64,000 nt of DNA from Siphonodentalium dalli (Eukaryota; Mollusca; Scaphopoda; Gadilida; Siphonodentaliidae): positions 113,657,546 to 113,721,545 of the forward strand of contig CP136068.1 of NCBI GenBank assembly GCA_032622095.1, in the 5' to 3' direction. Below, in pieces: positions 34,410 to 47,744 of the stretch. The position numbers and the translations under genes are program-made. Under the pieces are notes generated by a model. That model was not told where the DNA came from. It worked only from the letters and a program-made list of their open reading frames with translations, and did not search any database. How positions within the stretch are numbered: the stretch's first letter is position 1; every line of letters starts with the position of its first letter.

Positions 34410-36110
34410 ATTGCCTTTAAAGGCTTTTAATGACCGAATATAGGAAATTACCGACAGTTTTGGCAATGCCAAGCCAACAGTGAACCATTGGTGGGCCTTT
34501 AAGTATTCCCATTAGAACGCCTGGATACATGATTTTCACTAACGGGCCATTAATGTTTTTTTTATTGGCAACATCATTTTTTCTCGACTTACGTTTCTGA
34601 CTTCCAAATTTAATAGAAATCACAAACATTTTATTCCATCACCTTTTGATGAATTTCCAACACACTGTGTGTTGGGATCTTTAAATTACGAGATTTAACG
34701 GCCGGTGTTGGGCGATTATTGGCCTTTATCGGCAAATATATGATGGCGTGCCGACAGTATGCCACGTATGGGCAGTTAGCGGCTGTCAGTAGGCCCCCGG
34801 GAACAATGATTGATACACGTGGCATTTTAATGGCCATTTACTGGTGGTATTTATTCGTCAATAAAGTTTCTGACTTCAAATTTCAAAAGAAAATAACTAA
34901 ACATTCATCATCTTTTTGTGAATTCTAGTGAATGTGGAACTTTAAATTACAAACTTTAGCGGTCAGTGTCAATCAATTACTGGCCTGTATTGGAAATTAT
35001 TTGGTATAAACAATATTTTATTCTAGCTCTAACATATACTTGAAAATATAATAATTACATTATGAGAATTATTTATAATTACTTTTTTTCTTTCGTTTGT
35101 GTGTGAGAGGGGGTGTGTGGGGTGGTACTGGGGTGAGGGTGTCTGTGTGCGTGTGTGTGTTTCAGTTTTTCAATTGTGAGATGTGGAGGATCTGACAACA
35201 ATAACTAAGCAATGTGCTTTATATAGTCATTTATATATAAGTAAGAGTTTCCTGAAGGCAATTTTTATATACCATGCAAAAAAAAGTCGAAAACGAGCAA
35301 CTCACAATTTGGAACGTTTTTGTTACCTAACTATACTGCCTTTGAGAATAGCGCATCTATAGTTTGTGCGAATGAGTCACATGTTCATAACTCTGATTTT
35401 AGCAGCCAAATTGGAAACAGGGGATCTGTTTCTTCGCGCAAGCACATAGGTGCATTTTGAGAAACGCCTTCTATTGTAGGCAACGTGTAAGATTGTTGTT
35501 ATAAATATATAGCTCGACCGAAGGAAGCTGCAATATATCTATATACATGTACACGTATACTGAACGTGGAATAGACTGTCTCGTTGAAATACATTGTGAC
35601 ATATTTCACCACACACTTGTTCAGTTAGCATAGTTGAGGATGTCAGGGTTCAAAGGGTTAACGCTATTAAATTATGAGTTATCACCATTTGAGTTTTAAA
35701 AACATCAAAATGTGTTATAAATTCCTCTTTAATTGTGAAGGTAAATTTCTGGACGCCAAAACGTCTTCAGATATCCTGTCAGAATAAAACCACAAGCTGT
35801 ATGCTTTCTACTAAATGCATCTATTTATACTTTTATATTTCTTGTTGTCAAATGTTTAAATGCTTATATATATGTTATTTGAGTTGGAATTAAATACGTT
35901 TACACTAAAAGTTCAAATGATAGTCAAAAATAAAGAGCGTCCTTGCATATGCTTCGTCGCCCAAAAGTGGAAAGTAATAATGAGTGTTATAGTTATATGT
36001 TCCTGTGTTTATTTTCTGTATGGACACTAACATAGGCTATATCTGAGCTTTGTGTTCTATGCATTTTATTGATAATTTGATGATAAGTATTAATTTTTAA
36101 AAGAAAATCT
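34410..36110. other. Noncoding stretch with GT-rich tract
   Basis: 34430-34990 has AATGGCC / TTTAATG words like the CCATTAA repeat. 35096-35165 is a G/T-rich run (GTGTGTGAGAGGGGGTGTGT and following). The remainder is featureless A/T-rich DNA. Confidence 0.5.
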
Positions 36111-36116
36111 GCCATA

Positions 36117-36970
36117 CCCCATATAAAAATGTACCTGGGTAAATCCACCCAGGTTTTTTGGGCCGAAACCCAGGTAAAAATCTATCTACCAAGACATCCA
36201 CCAACCATCAAGACCCCGCGAAACCTGGGTTTTACCATGATTTACCCACCTGAAACTGGATAAAAACCCTGGTATGGGTAAACCTGGGTGTAATTACCCA
36301 GGTGACCACACCCAGGTGTACCCTACCTGGGTGTTTCCCACCCAGGTCTACCCTGGTGTTTCCTACCTGGGTGTTTCCCCACCCAGGTGTACCATGGTGT
36401 TATTTACCCAGGTGTACCCTGGTGTTTCCTACCTGGGTGTTTCCCATCCAGGTTACCTTGGTGTTATTCACCCAGGTGTACCCTGGTGTTTCCTACCTGG
36501 GTGTTTCCCACCCAGGTGTACCTTGGTGTTATTCACCCATGTGTACCCTGGTGTTTCCTACCTGGGTGTTTCCCACCCAGGTGTACCTTGGTGTTATTCA
36601 CCCAGGTGTACCCTGGTGTTTCCTACCTGGGTGTTCCCCACCCAGGTGTACCTTGATGTTTCCAACCCAGGTATACCTTGGTGTTTTTTTTACGCCGGTG
36701 TACCTTGGTGTTTTCTTACCCAGGTGGATTTCCCATTGAGATGCACCTGGGTTAGAAAACCCCAAGGTACACCCAGGTAAGGAAACACCAAGGTACACCT
36801 GGGCAGGAAAACACCGAGGTACACCTGGGTAAGAAAACACCAAGGTACACCTGGGTAAGAAAACACCAAGGTACACCTGGGTAAGAAAACACCAAGGTAC
36901 ACATGGGTAGGAAACACCAAGGAACACCTGGGTGAATAACACCAAGGTACACCTGGGTGGGGATACCAAA
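36117..36970. repeat. Inverted minisatellite array, CACCCAGGTGTACC units
   Basis: The left half (36280-36725) is tandem units of CACCCAGGTGTACCYTGGTG plus TTTCCTACCTGGGTG. The right half (36740-36960) is the same units in reverse complement (GGTACACCTGGGTAAGAAAA). The centre is near 36735. The left terminus CCATATAAAAATGTACCTGG reappears in complement at 51150-51176. Long open frames in both directions are by-products of the repeat. Confidence 0.85.
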
Positions 36971-36979
36971 GTGAAATGA

Positions 36980-38550
36980 TGAGGATGGCAATGAAGTAGA
37001 TTTTGATGGGATGCAGGGGTATTGTTAGCAATGGAGTTGTTTTAGTATAATAGAACATTAAGGAAACTGATTGTGCAGCAATACAAGTTTATTCAAGGAC
37101 AACAAACTAACTAAAGATAAAATACATGTATAGAAACACATGTAATATATAAATATATAAACTCATTAAACTGCATGGGTTAAAACTTACTGACAACAAG
37201 AGTTGGGTTAAAATTTTGATTAAAAAACACTTGCAAAGTCCCTCTTCATACATGTATATGGTATGTTAGGCAAGTTACATGTACATGTAGTTGCAATGTA
37301 TACTAGTACCGGTACATGACATACCGGTGGACACAAAAATCATTATTTTAGTTCCAATGTCATTTACCAGAATACATGTACATGTTGTACCTTGCAACTA
37401 CATCTACAGTGAGGTAGTTTTGTCTCATTTAAACTTTCTAAATGGGTTTCTCCCTTTGAATGACATAAACTAATGTGAGTATACACATGAGCTGTGGTGT
37501 GAAATACACACCAAATTTTTTTTTCTTAGTCTGAGGACATGTTTCCTGTCATTATCTTACTGCTTACAAATATAGATTTGTAATAATGTGCTGTAATGCT
37601 CCAGAAATAGTCATATTTTGTCCTGGTTCATAAGAACATATTATTTCTTAGTGTTAGAAGGACATGTTGTCTGATATTATTTGACTCATAAACCCCCAAA
37701 TGTACATGTAAACAGAACATTCGGGAAAGAGACACACCATCTTTATCCTGTTTTATATCAGTACTAAGTAGCAATATTGATCAGATAGCAAAATATGCTA
37801 TAAATAGATTTCAGATGGTAGAGATTAAACAATCACATTAATTGCACCAACTCGAAACAGTTAACATACCCTGTAGAATACAGACTATGATCAAGGAGGG
37901 TGTCACACACACCCCCACCCCGCTTTGGTATGTGATATTCAAGCCATTTTCAGGTGGTATGCTATATACATGTACATACCCAATGTTATCTGGTACTAGG
38001 ATTTCACACGGCAATATAACCGGCATTCACGATTCAGCAAAAAGGCTAGTATGCAGATATAATAGCAGAAAATTATAAAAAGTTTGAGTATTTTCCAGCT
38101 TAAACAGACCCAAGTGATATATTTTTATCTAATTCAGTCTAATGGCTCTTGATATGTTGATGTTTTGGATACTATTTCAGCAAATGTGAGAAAAAGTGGC
38201 TTCTTTGGGGCATCAGCTTGTCTGAAAAATATATCAAGGTCCCCTAAATCCGATACTACATTTCAGAACAATCCAACCAGTGTCCCATGAAATGGTGGAT
38301 AATAAACTATCATACCAAATTTGATTCAGATTTGATCACACAAACTAAAATTATGATGCGGAAACCAGAAATTAACACGATTCTAAGTCGAAAAAGGGCC
38401 ATAACTCTCGCAAAAATGAGCGGAGCACACCTATATTCGAACTTGACCTGTATTTTGGTCTAATAAACTTACATACCACAGTTGGTTCAGATATGATCAC
38501 ACAAACTGAAGTTATCATCCGGATACCTACAATTTTCAAAGTTTAAATGT
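36980..38550. other. No gene recognised
   Basis: AT-rich sequence with scattered TACATGTA words. Short open frames show no domains. Confidence 0.45.
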
Positions 38551-38556
38551 CTATTA

Positions 38557-38945
38557 GGCGACACCAATTTTTAAGTCTGGTTTACGAACATGTGGGCTGA
38601 TGTGGGGAGAAAAAAAGTAGATGCAGGAGGGGAAAAAAATAAAAATAAAAAAAATTGTCCCCCCCAATTTATATCAAGTAAATCTTGAAATTTTACATAA
38701 ATTTTACAAAAATTGTGAAAAAAAACTTTTCGAATGAAATTCTGAACCAAACAAGACATTTCTTGTCATGAAATACATGAAAATATGGATCTGCAAATGA
38801 TCATAAGCAGAACCGGATGCGACAGCACATGAAAATCAGTACGCGTGTAAAACAAATTGGGACAAAAAATTAAAAAAAAATTTCATGAAATGGAAAAAAA
38901 GTTGTAGGAGGTGTTCGTAAACCGGACTTAAAAATTGGTGTCGCC
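38557..38945. mobile_element. Harbinger-like MITE, copy 1
   Basis: 389 bp with terminal inverted repeats GGCGACACCAATTTTTAAGT and complement, continuing through CTGGTTTACGAACA. It is flanked by TTA on both sides, a TWA target duplication typical of PIF/Harbinger elements. No coding capacity. Confidence 0.8.
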
Positions 38946-38975
38946 TTATGTGTATATAACTCATATAGCTAACTA

Positions 38976-39920
38976 TTAAAGGTGCTCAATCAGATTCGAT
39001 GGTCCCCATATAATTAGATTCCAACAACAACATTATTTTTAGAAATGCTGCTTCAGTAATATCAGAATCGATTAATTGCCCAAAAATAATGCTAACCACT
39101 GTCAACTACATGTATAGTATAAAATCGCCTGATACGTTATATTTATCAACATGCTGTTCGACGAAGTTTGACCTTATTATCAACACAAAGCCTCTTCATT
39201 TTAGAGTTATCCATCTTCATCCGCAATTTGGTCTGAGACCGTCGGCTCGGCAAATTTTTCTGGGCCACTATTAAGTATCGATGGTGATAAATATTAAAAT
39301 TTCAAAAATTGATATCTAATAACTCTGAGCTTTGATACATGTAGGTGGGTCCCTCGACTTGATTAAAATATTTTTACCCCCCCCCCCCGATTCCATATAC
39401 ATGTATATGTAAATAGCAAATGAGGGGCACTTAATCGGATTATGCATCTTTAAACTGTATTTGAATTTAAAGATGCATAATCTGATTAAGGGCCCCCTGA
39501 ATTAATGCTCGCACATTACTCTTTATTTGGACTTGGGGGGTAAAAGATATTTGGTACGAGTCGAGGAACCCACCACCTATCAAAGCTCAGAGTTATTAGA
39601 TATCAATTTTTGAAATATACTATTTTTCACGATCAAGAATTAATAGTGGCCCACGGTCTCGGACCAAATTTCAGATGAAGATGGATAACTCTAAAATCAA
39701 GAGGCTTTCTGTTGATAATAAGGCCAAATTTTGTAGAACAACATGTTGATAAATAACATATGTCAGGCAATTGTATACTTTAGTTGACAGTGGTTAGCAT
39801 TATTTTAGGGCAATTAATCAATTCTGATAACGTAACTGAAGCAGCCTTTCTAAATACAAATGTATGATGTTGGAATCTGATTATATGGGTATCATCGAAC
39901 CGGATTGAGTACCTTTAAAA
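38976..39920. mobile_element. Foldback element of about 945 bp
   Basis: Arms of about 440-470 bp pair across 39450. Ends are AAAGGTGCTCAATCAGATT and its complement; inner landmarks are TAATGCTAACCACTGTCAAC and its complement GTTGACAGTGGTTAGCATTA. The centre carries a separate hairpin (TTAAAGATGCATAATCTGAT) and a poly-C run. Related to 7568-8036. Confidence 0.75.
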
Positions 39921-40519
39921 TGAACTGTATCCAGTATAAACATGTTAAACCTGATAATTAATTAGAGCATGCAGTCCCTGTTGACATGCGGTATCCGCTG
40001 GTAATCTTACCACAGTAATATGTGTTAACTGTGATAACCAAGTTAATTGTTTTTACCACAAAAATTCTGAATTCTATCTAGACATTTTGAAACAATAAAA
40101 AAAAATTCTGGTGTGATTACAATGTCAACTTTAAAACAAAATTCATATAAACATCGCATGAAAAATACAGCCTAACTGCAAATGTGAGGTGGACCACATT
40201 ATGCGGCGGTATAACTGACTGCGGTTGATCGCATGAACACGCCTGAATACTGCAGTAATACCCGAGTAATATAAGGCGAGTTGATTAATTAAAGCATAGC
40301 TGTAATTTTACATGTATGTTCTATACACTTTGTTGGGAAAGAGAATATAGCTGTGCGACAATGTTAATCCTGATGAGCTAAGTTAGAAATTTTTCAATCG
40401 AAACCTCATAAAAAAAATTTTTAATTCAGTTCTCAATTTTCGAACACTTCTAGGAAATTGTTCAAAAATATTGTTAAAAGATGCCCATTCGATTTGACAC
40501 TGTAAATATACCCTGTTCA

Positions 40520-40637
40520 AGTGTTCCTGCTAATGTGCTATGATGCGGTTGGGTCCTGCTTAATTGCTATGAATTGCACTACCCGCATCATAGCAATTCA
40601 GCAGGACCACCAGCATCATAGCATATTAGCAGGACCA
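40520..40637. repeat. Nested hairpin repeat
   Basis: CCTGCTAATGTGCTATGATG and CATCATAGCATATTAGCAGG form the outer arms. An inner pair, GTCCTGCTTAATTGCTATGA and complement, lies between them. Confidence 0.7.
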
Positions 40638-41054
40638 CTTGGCCAGTGGTAAAATAGTTTGTTTTCCATACGGATATGTGTTTTCAAATAATCATGTAAT
40701 GATATCTAACATACATGTATATGATCCCATTTATAGGTTTTATTCATCACGGCCAGATAAACTTTGTATACAGACAGTTTTACCAAACTTAGAATTTTTA
40801 TTAGGTGCTTTCATTGTAGCTGTAATTACTAGTATTAAAAGAGTGCTCAATAAAGTTTGTTTTATCATTTATGCTCATTTGGAATTTGGATGCTATTTAA
40901 TTCTGTTTATCTATATAATTGGCTGCACTGCTAAATTTTGACTCATTTCAGTCATTTGATGTCAGTACATGTAGTTGTCCATCGAAATGGTGAACACAAC
41001 CAAAGACAAATTACAAGAGGAAAGACAACAAATACATTTGATGTGCACTAAAAC

Positions 41055-41228
41055 AGATACAGTAGTGCCCTAAGAAATCGACCCCTTAACCACAGCAGAA
41101 TTATGTGTAACTTTCAGGATTTAGTCGGATATATGGCTTGTTGCCATTCATCGGAAAGCTCTCCCCGAGTTTAATACCCGTAATTCTGCTGTGGTTAAGG
41201 AGTCGATTAATTAGAGCATTACTGTAGT
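41055..41228. mobile_element. MITE, CAGTARTGCYCTAA ends, copy 1
   Basis: Ends ACAGTAGTGCCCTAAGAAAT and complement ATTAGAGCATTACTGT, with CCTTAACCACAGCAGAATTA paired to TAATTCTGCTGTGGTTAAGG. The CAGT end next to TA is reminiscent of mariner-type MITEs. The same family lies at 42727-42897. Confidence 0.65.
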
Positions 41229-42726
41229 TACAAATGTATGTCTAGCCTCCTGTTGTGTCACTAATAAGATCTTTAATTCACATACGGTACACATGTACAT
41301 GTACATGTACTATATAGTACCCGTTCAAGCATTTACAAGTGTCAGTCATCGAGAAACTGACCAAAAGTTTTGGTAGTATATAATATAGGCTAGCACTGCA
41401 CTTGGGCTACATGTACATGTACAGTAAGTGATTATAATTTACTATTTTTATATTCTGCTGTGAAAGTGTTGCTGAATGAAATTTAAGTTTACCCCGATAT
41501 TCTAAGTCCGCTCGACTAAGATGGGTTTTTTCTCGAAAACTGATATCTGAATATACATGACTTTTTGTACGTCTTCCACTGGTTGGTATTCCCTCTAAAA
41601 TGACTAATTTTAACTGATTAGATTAGCCCTGGTATGGAAAACTCTAACTGTTATAGCCCGATGAGCGGTTTACTGCCAACAGCGGTGATGATATGATGAC
41701 CAGCGTTGTGCATGGCATATGTTGATCCAGGTAAGAATGCTACCATACATTCCAAACATTCATTAAATATCTTATTAATAGTAACCCAAACTACACAAGA
41801 GACTAGTATAACTAAGATTGGGCTCGATTAATGATGTGACACTTTCAGTACTTCATTTACTAGTAGCCTGGTACTGGTGGGCCTGGCTACAGATACTTGT
41901 TTGGCGTGTTTGAGGCCTGTGGCACAAGGGCAGCAGAATCAATTAAAATTTCTCTTATTGTAGTGTAGTACATGTACATGAATAGTACCGGTAGTACAGC
42001 ACACAAAGAGGTATATAGTACCGGCACATGTACATGTATTCTCTCTGTTTTCACACATGTTTTTTTTCAATTTAACAACATGAGTCTTTTATGACACATA
42101 CATGTACTAAAGTGAAAGTAGGCCTACATGTATATAATGTGCACCCAGTATACCGGTACATGTACTGATATATTACATTGCAATACAGTCCGAGTACAAT
42201 GATATAGCAAAATTATGCATAGTAGAATAACAACCTTTTGTACAAACAGTCCTGACAATGATATACCGGGATATCATGGTGATAGTTCATACATTTGGAA
42301 TTACCGAATACCTGAGTTTGTGGATAGACCGCTTCATGCGATGTTTATGTGAATTTTTATTTTTAAGTCGGCATTGCGTACGGTAGTCCTATAACCCACA
42401 CCAGAGAATAGCAATTGTCGGTCAGTGACCAACTTCTTATGTTTATGCAATCGATACAATCCGGTTCTGCTTTTGATGTCCAGTTCGATATTTGTGGTGT
42501 GTTCTTGTGCAAAAATATAATTCTAACTAATGCGCCAAAAATCAGGTTTATAAATTTATCCATTCTTGAGCAAGAGCAACTCGTAAAACTTGTATGGTAT
42601 AACATTCCAAACTGAGTATTTCTGCTATCAAACCATATGATAATAATGTTGAACCGGACATCGAAATCTGAACCGCATTTATGGATTGCAGCACGTGATG
42701 TTGAATAAACAGTTATAGAGGATATA

Positions 42727-42897
42727 CAGTAATGCTCTAATTAATCGACTCCTTAACTACAGCAGAATTATGGGTAACTTTACAGGATTTAGTCGGAAAT
42801 ATGGGTTGATGCCATTCATCGGAAAGCTCTCGGTGAGAGCTTTCCGATGAATGGCAACAAGCCATATTTCGGACTAAATAGAATTACTGTAACATGG
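42727..42897. mobile_element. MITE, CAGTAATGCTCTAA ends, copy 2
   Basis: Second family member. It contains a near-perfect central palindrome, ATTCATCGGAAAGCTCTC and GAGAGCTTTCCGATGAAT. Confidence 0.65.
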
Positions 42898-44425
42898 TTT
42901 ATAATATACAAATGTATACTGTATGGGAAACATCAGAGGTTTACAAAGTAATAAAAACAGTTGATTTGTTCTTTATTCTTGTGGTTATATACACGTACAT
43001 ACATGTATTCTAAAAATAAATGTCCTTTACAACGTGGATCAATGAAATGCGGTTGTTGCATTTAAAATGCATTGAGGGTGCATTGTGTCACGCCACTTTG
43101 TAAATGCCTTAATGACAGCATTTAAATTAAATGCACTGCATTGGGAATAATCGCAGTCGCATTGAAATTACCGATCATTGCGCCGAAAAAGTATACTAGT
43201 ATGAACACCCAAATAACGATACGATAGTGTATTTTGCAATTTTAGTTATAATTTTGTTTAATTTAAATTCACATCTGAATAATTCTGTGTTATTTTCCCA
43301 CTCCTGGTGTACATGTATATGTTCGGAATCGGACATTCATGATGTAGTTTTCCATTCAAAATGGAATAAACATAAATAAACACTGTTGACATTAATTGTT
43401 TTATAATCAGAATCTGAGAATCATGATTCTCATTTTGATTCTAGTAAAAAGTCTTGATTCCCTGTAGAAAGTGAAACACTAACATTTTGATTATTGCCAA
43501 AAATCTGATGGATTTTAAGGCCTGCATCAAGACATTTGTTTGTGAATAAATCAAGGTAAATGTGTTAAAATATGAACGCATTTACAAATGCGTTGCTCCA
43601 AAATCGCAAAGTAGATTCGAACATGTGGTCGCTTTTCTAAGAAATTTGTGAGTGGTCTGCACATGTACATACATGTAAGTTACTTGACCAATTACACAAG
43701 GAGTCGAGGGACACAATCAATGAGGAGGTTTGTACTAAAAAATATTTTTTTACGCAAGGAACGAACACAAGGCCACTTTCTTAATTTATATTATGAGCCA
43801 ACAAGACAGATCGTAAATCGCTGTTATATGACAATATATGTGGCCATCATAATGGTCGACAGGCATGACGCCAACAAAAACCAATCTGTCAGGCCAATAT
43901 AAAGAAGTCGCGACTTATTGCTGGTGGAACCTATTAAAGGCATCGTTCCATTTCGTTAATAACAACTTACATGTAACATTCACCTCCACCTCTTTACTCT
44001 TGGGCTCCAAATAAATATGCATGCACCAGCTGCATCCACGTTTATTATTTTTCTTGGGAAATCCCCCCCCCCCCTGCACAGTGCTTATTTGGGTCTGCAC
44101 GTTTATTAATATTTTGAAGCTATGAAAATTTAAATCAGCACAAATTCAAGATTTCTATATGATTCAGATGTAAAAATGATCAACACGTCTACATTAGTTA
44201 CTAGCTAAACAAGACATTTTGTCATATGTTTATACTTTACTGTGAAATTGCGTTTCTTCCGTTCTCCATGAACGGATTCTCAAAATGTTTGGTTTTCCAA
44301 AAAACAAGGATTCGAACTGTCTGAACTGAACTCCATGCGTTTGTTTAAATAGATGAATAAATAATGGGAAAGACATACAATCCTAGTTCATAATGAATTT
44401 AAGTATATAAATATAAATAATAAAC

Positions 44426-44549
44426 GGCGGATTCAACGTGGTCATGGGTTTTGACCGCGCTAAAAAAATCAGCAAACTCTGCATGAACCCCGAAGTTTGC
44501 TGATTTTTTCTCGCGGTCAAAACCCCATGACCGCATTGAAACCGCCGTT
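44426..44549. repeat. Long hairpin, GACCGCG family
   Basis: GGCGGATTCAACGTGGTCAT pairs with ATGACCGCATTGAAACCGCC, and AAAATCAGCAAACT with AGTTTGCTGATTTTTT. This is a palindrome of about 120 bp. Confidence 0.75.
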
Positions 44550-45519
44550 CATTTCTTATATGAATAACACAATTTAAGATTGGTGAATTATTTCTTTTGG
44601 TTAATTTAATAAACGTACAGGACCAAATAACGATCGTACAGGTGGGAATTTTACCTCGATTTTAATAATCGTACATTAGGCACTCAAGAGTAGTACATAT
44701 TCAAGTATGTGGCAAACCAAAAAAACACCACATGATACATACATGTACCTGTACTACATGTTGACTCGTATACCTGAACCTGCTATAAAAATTATTTGGT
44801 TAACCACAGTTGATGTTTTGCTCAGAGTTCCCCCTGCACTATTATTTAGGTCTGTACTTTTATTAACTTTCAATGGAATTTCCCCCCCCCCCACCCCGCA
44901 CTATTATTTGGGCCTGCACTTTTATTTGGAGCCTGAGAGTAAGTTGCATTGACATTTATTTTCACGAATTACCATGCTAAAGGCCAAAGAAAAAAGATTG
45001 TATGTTTCCGTTAAATAAATTTAGGGTAGGTAGGTAGGGAATTTTTTTTATTTTATTTTATTTTGATATTTTTTATCCAGCTGCAGAAATATTGAACTAC
45101 CTCGACCAAAGTGACATAAAATGCCAACCCGTGCCATGGGGAAAGTATTACTTGATCAACACAGTGGAAATATACATTAAGATTGATAAAAAATCAAACT
45201 TACTTCATGCTTAGGCCTAACAAAATTATACGTTTGTTTCCGCTTACGGACTGAAAAAAAATTGGGTAGGTAGGTAGGCAAAACTTTTCTTTTTTTTTAA
45301 TCTTTTTATTTTTTCAGGATGCAATTCACTGTGTCATATTTAAGGAAATTTTCGACATTACAGGCCATATTATTGCTAATTTGTTTAGCCCATAAAGATA
45401 AAACAAAAACACAATCTCAGGGAGATATAACAAAGCTAAAATGGGACAATAACGTTCATTTTATCTGTTTTATAACATGTCCGTAACGCAGGTTTCACTT
45501 CTGCATCAAACTCCCCACA

Positions 45520-45985
45520 TTATTGTGGGCAGTTGCAGTGCATATTCCCGGGGCCGCAGATGCATAAGGGTGACCAGTGACTTCGTCCCACTGCATTCTC
45601 GTGCCACCAATTTTTGTCCCGAAAAGGTGACCTCGTCCCACTTGTCGGTGATCTCGTAAAATCCCATAAAATCGGAATGAGGTCGCCATTTTGGGACGAA
45701 GTCACTAGCATTCCGCATAAGACACTATGCGTGGTGGGATGAGATGGTGAGCGCGGACGCTTATATATATTATTATTGTGGGCCATTGCAGACACTCTAT
45801 GGCGCATAAGATACATTATATATTATTATTGTGGGCGGTTGCGGCGCATATTCCCATAGCCGCAGGCGCATAAGACACTGGGCTGGTGGGTGGGCTTATA
45901 TATATACCGTATATTATTACTGTGGGGGGGGGGCGCTTGCAGACGTATTCCGGTGCATGCGGCGCATACAACAATCCTCGTGAGT
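45520..45985. repeat. Degenerate tandem repeat (ATTATTGTGGGC..GCATAAG) with inserted MITE
   Basis: Three to four diverged copies of a unit starting TATTATTGTGGGC and ending GCGCATAAGAC. Within the first, 45577-45708 is a hairpin MITE with AGTGACTTCGTCCCA / TGGGACGAAGTCACT ends. Confidence 0.65.
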
Positions 45986-46680
45986 GCCCAATAAACATAC
46001 GTGCGGAATAATAGTATGTGGTGGAATTTTTAGGAAAATTAAAAAAATAGTATGGGGTGGAATTTCGTGGTAAAAATATGAAACTGACTGTTTGTAAACA
46101 TTTGTCCAAAAAAAATAGCCCAAGCTGAATTAAGTAGCTAGGAGGAATCTTCTAAGATGAATTACTGAGGCTTTGGGAGGACGTGTATTGGTTTGAGTCA
46201 CCGAGCTTCTAATTTCTAAAAAAAACAAAAATAATAACTTTGAAGTTTGAAAAAAAAGTTTGCTTTTTAAACAATATTTGTTTTAAATTCAATAAAATTG
46301 AATTGAATTCAATTAGATAAGTGGAAACTAGAGATGGGCGGTTAACCGTGGAATCAGTTCGGTTTCGGTTGTCGGGAAAAACCGGAAATGACAACCGTGG
46401 TAAGTTGGAAAAATATCAATAAAAAGTTTAGGGTCGGCGGGTTATTTTTAGGGTCGGTCGATGTACGGAAACATAGTATCTTTTTTCTTTGGCCTAAGGA
46501 ACATTGCAACTGGTTTGAAGTAACATGACCGCGTTGCGTCAACACTGGAACTGCATTGATGGTAATTTTCAACATGGTCTCACTGAGGTTCTATCAAATA
46601 TAAATACTAGTATGGTTGAGGCCAACTTGAGGGAGACAATTATTTTGAGAATATGTGATCCTGTGTTAACATGAGCCTAA

Positions 46681-47059
46681 GGCGACACCAATTTTTAAGT
46701 CTGGTTTACGAACACCTCCTACAACTTTGTTTCCATTTCATGAATTTTTTTTTTTACTTTTTTTGTCCCAAAATATTTTACACGCGTACTGATTTTCATG
46801 TGCTGTCGCATCCGGTTCTGCTTATGATCATTTACAGATCCATATTTTCATGTATTTCATGACAAGATATGTCTTGTTTGGTTTGAACAGAATTTCATTC
46901 AAACCATTTTTTCACAATTTTTGTAAAATTTATGTAAAATTCCACGATTTACTTGATATAAATTGGGGGGACAATCTTTTTTTATTTTTATTTTTTTCCC
47001 TCCTGCATCTACTTTTTTTCTCCCCACATCGTAAACCAGACTTAAAAATTGGTGTCGCT
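46681..47059. mobile_element. Harbinger-like MITE, copy 2 (opposite orientation)
   Basis: 379-bp reverse-orientation copy of 38557-38945, flanked by TAA on both sides, again a TWA duplication. The terminal repeat differs by one base at the right end. Confidence 0.8.
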
Positions 47060-47369
47060 TAAATATCATCTGATGGAGTCAAAATCATTGAACCGTCACT
47101 TATGCATGCACATGTTGTCTTGATGTTGAGTCTGGCTTTCATCATTTTCATTAGTTTTACTGTTAATATCCACCAAAGGTTGAGGTGTTATGGAACAACT
47201 GTATGGCATCGTATACTGTTATCTTCCGAGTAAATATGGAGTCTCTAATTCTTTTATCAGTCACGCATCTACTCATCAAATAGTATAATCCTCAAATATT
47301 TGTAGTCCAGGTGATCTCGACTGCACAGTACATGTATAAACATTCATCTGTGCACAGTGTGTTTTAAAT

Positions 47370-47577
47370 TTCTTTGCCGTGTAACAACTGTTGTCCCAAG
47401 TTTCAATGCCTTGTCCTCCTGGTATGTAGGGATTACCAATTTACCATTGCCGTGTTTTAATTTGCAATTTTGATGATGACGCTCACTAAGCTTGTTGATA
47501 ATTTTCTTTGTCGTGTAACAACTGTTGTACCAAGTTTCTACGCCGCGTCCTCCTGGTATTTAGGGATTACCGGTGCC
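47370..47577 (+). repeat. 75-bp direct repeat
   Basis: TTCTTTGCCGTGTAACAACT through TAGGGATTACC occurs twice (about 47370-47440 and 47502-47572), separated by about 60 bp. Confidence 0.65.
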
Positions 47578-47744
47578 TTTAATAGCGTCAGATGCATCAT
47601 TGCCAGTTAATGTACATTAGAATGGAACTGAATTAACAATGTCACATTGACACAGTACTCAGTTAAGACCAGTAAAACAGCAAAAGTAGTATTATTGTAC
47701 AGCAGGCTTATCACTATCAGTACTTACTACATGTACTGACCCCT

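Noticed and set aside
36274-37058. Several overlapping 80-170 codon frames rich in TQVYLGV / PGVPWC repeats
   Set aside because: They occur on both strands and in several frames and are direct translations of the minisatellite units.
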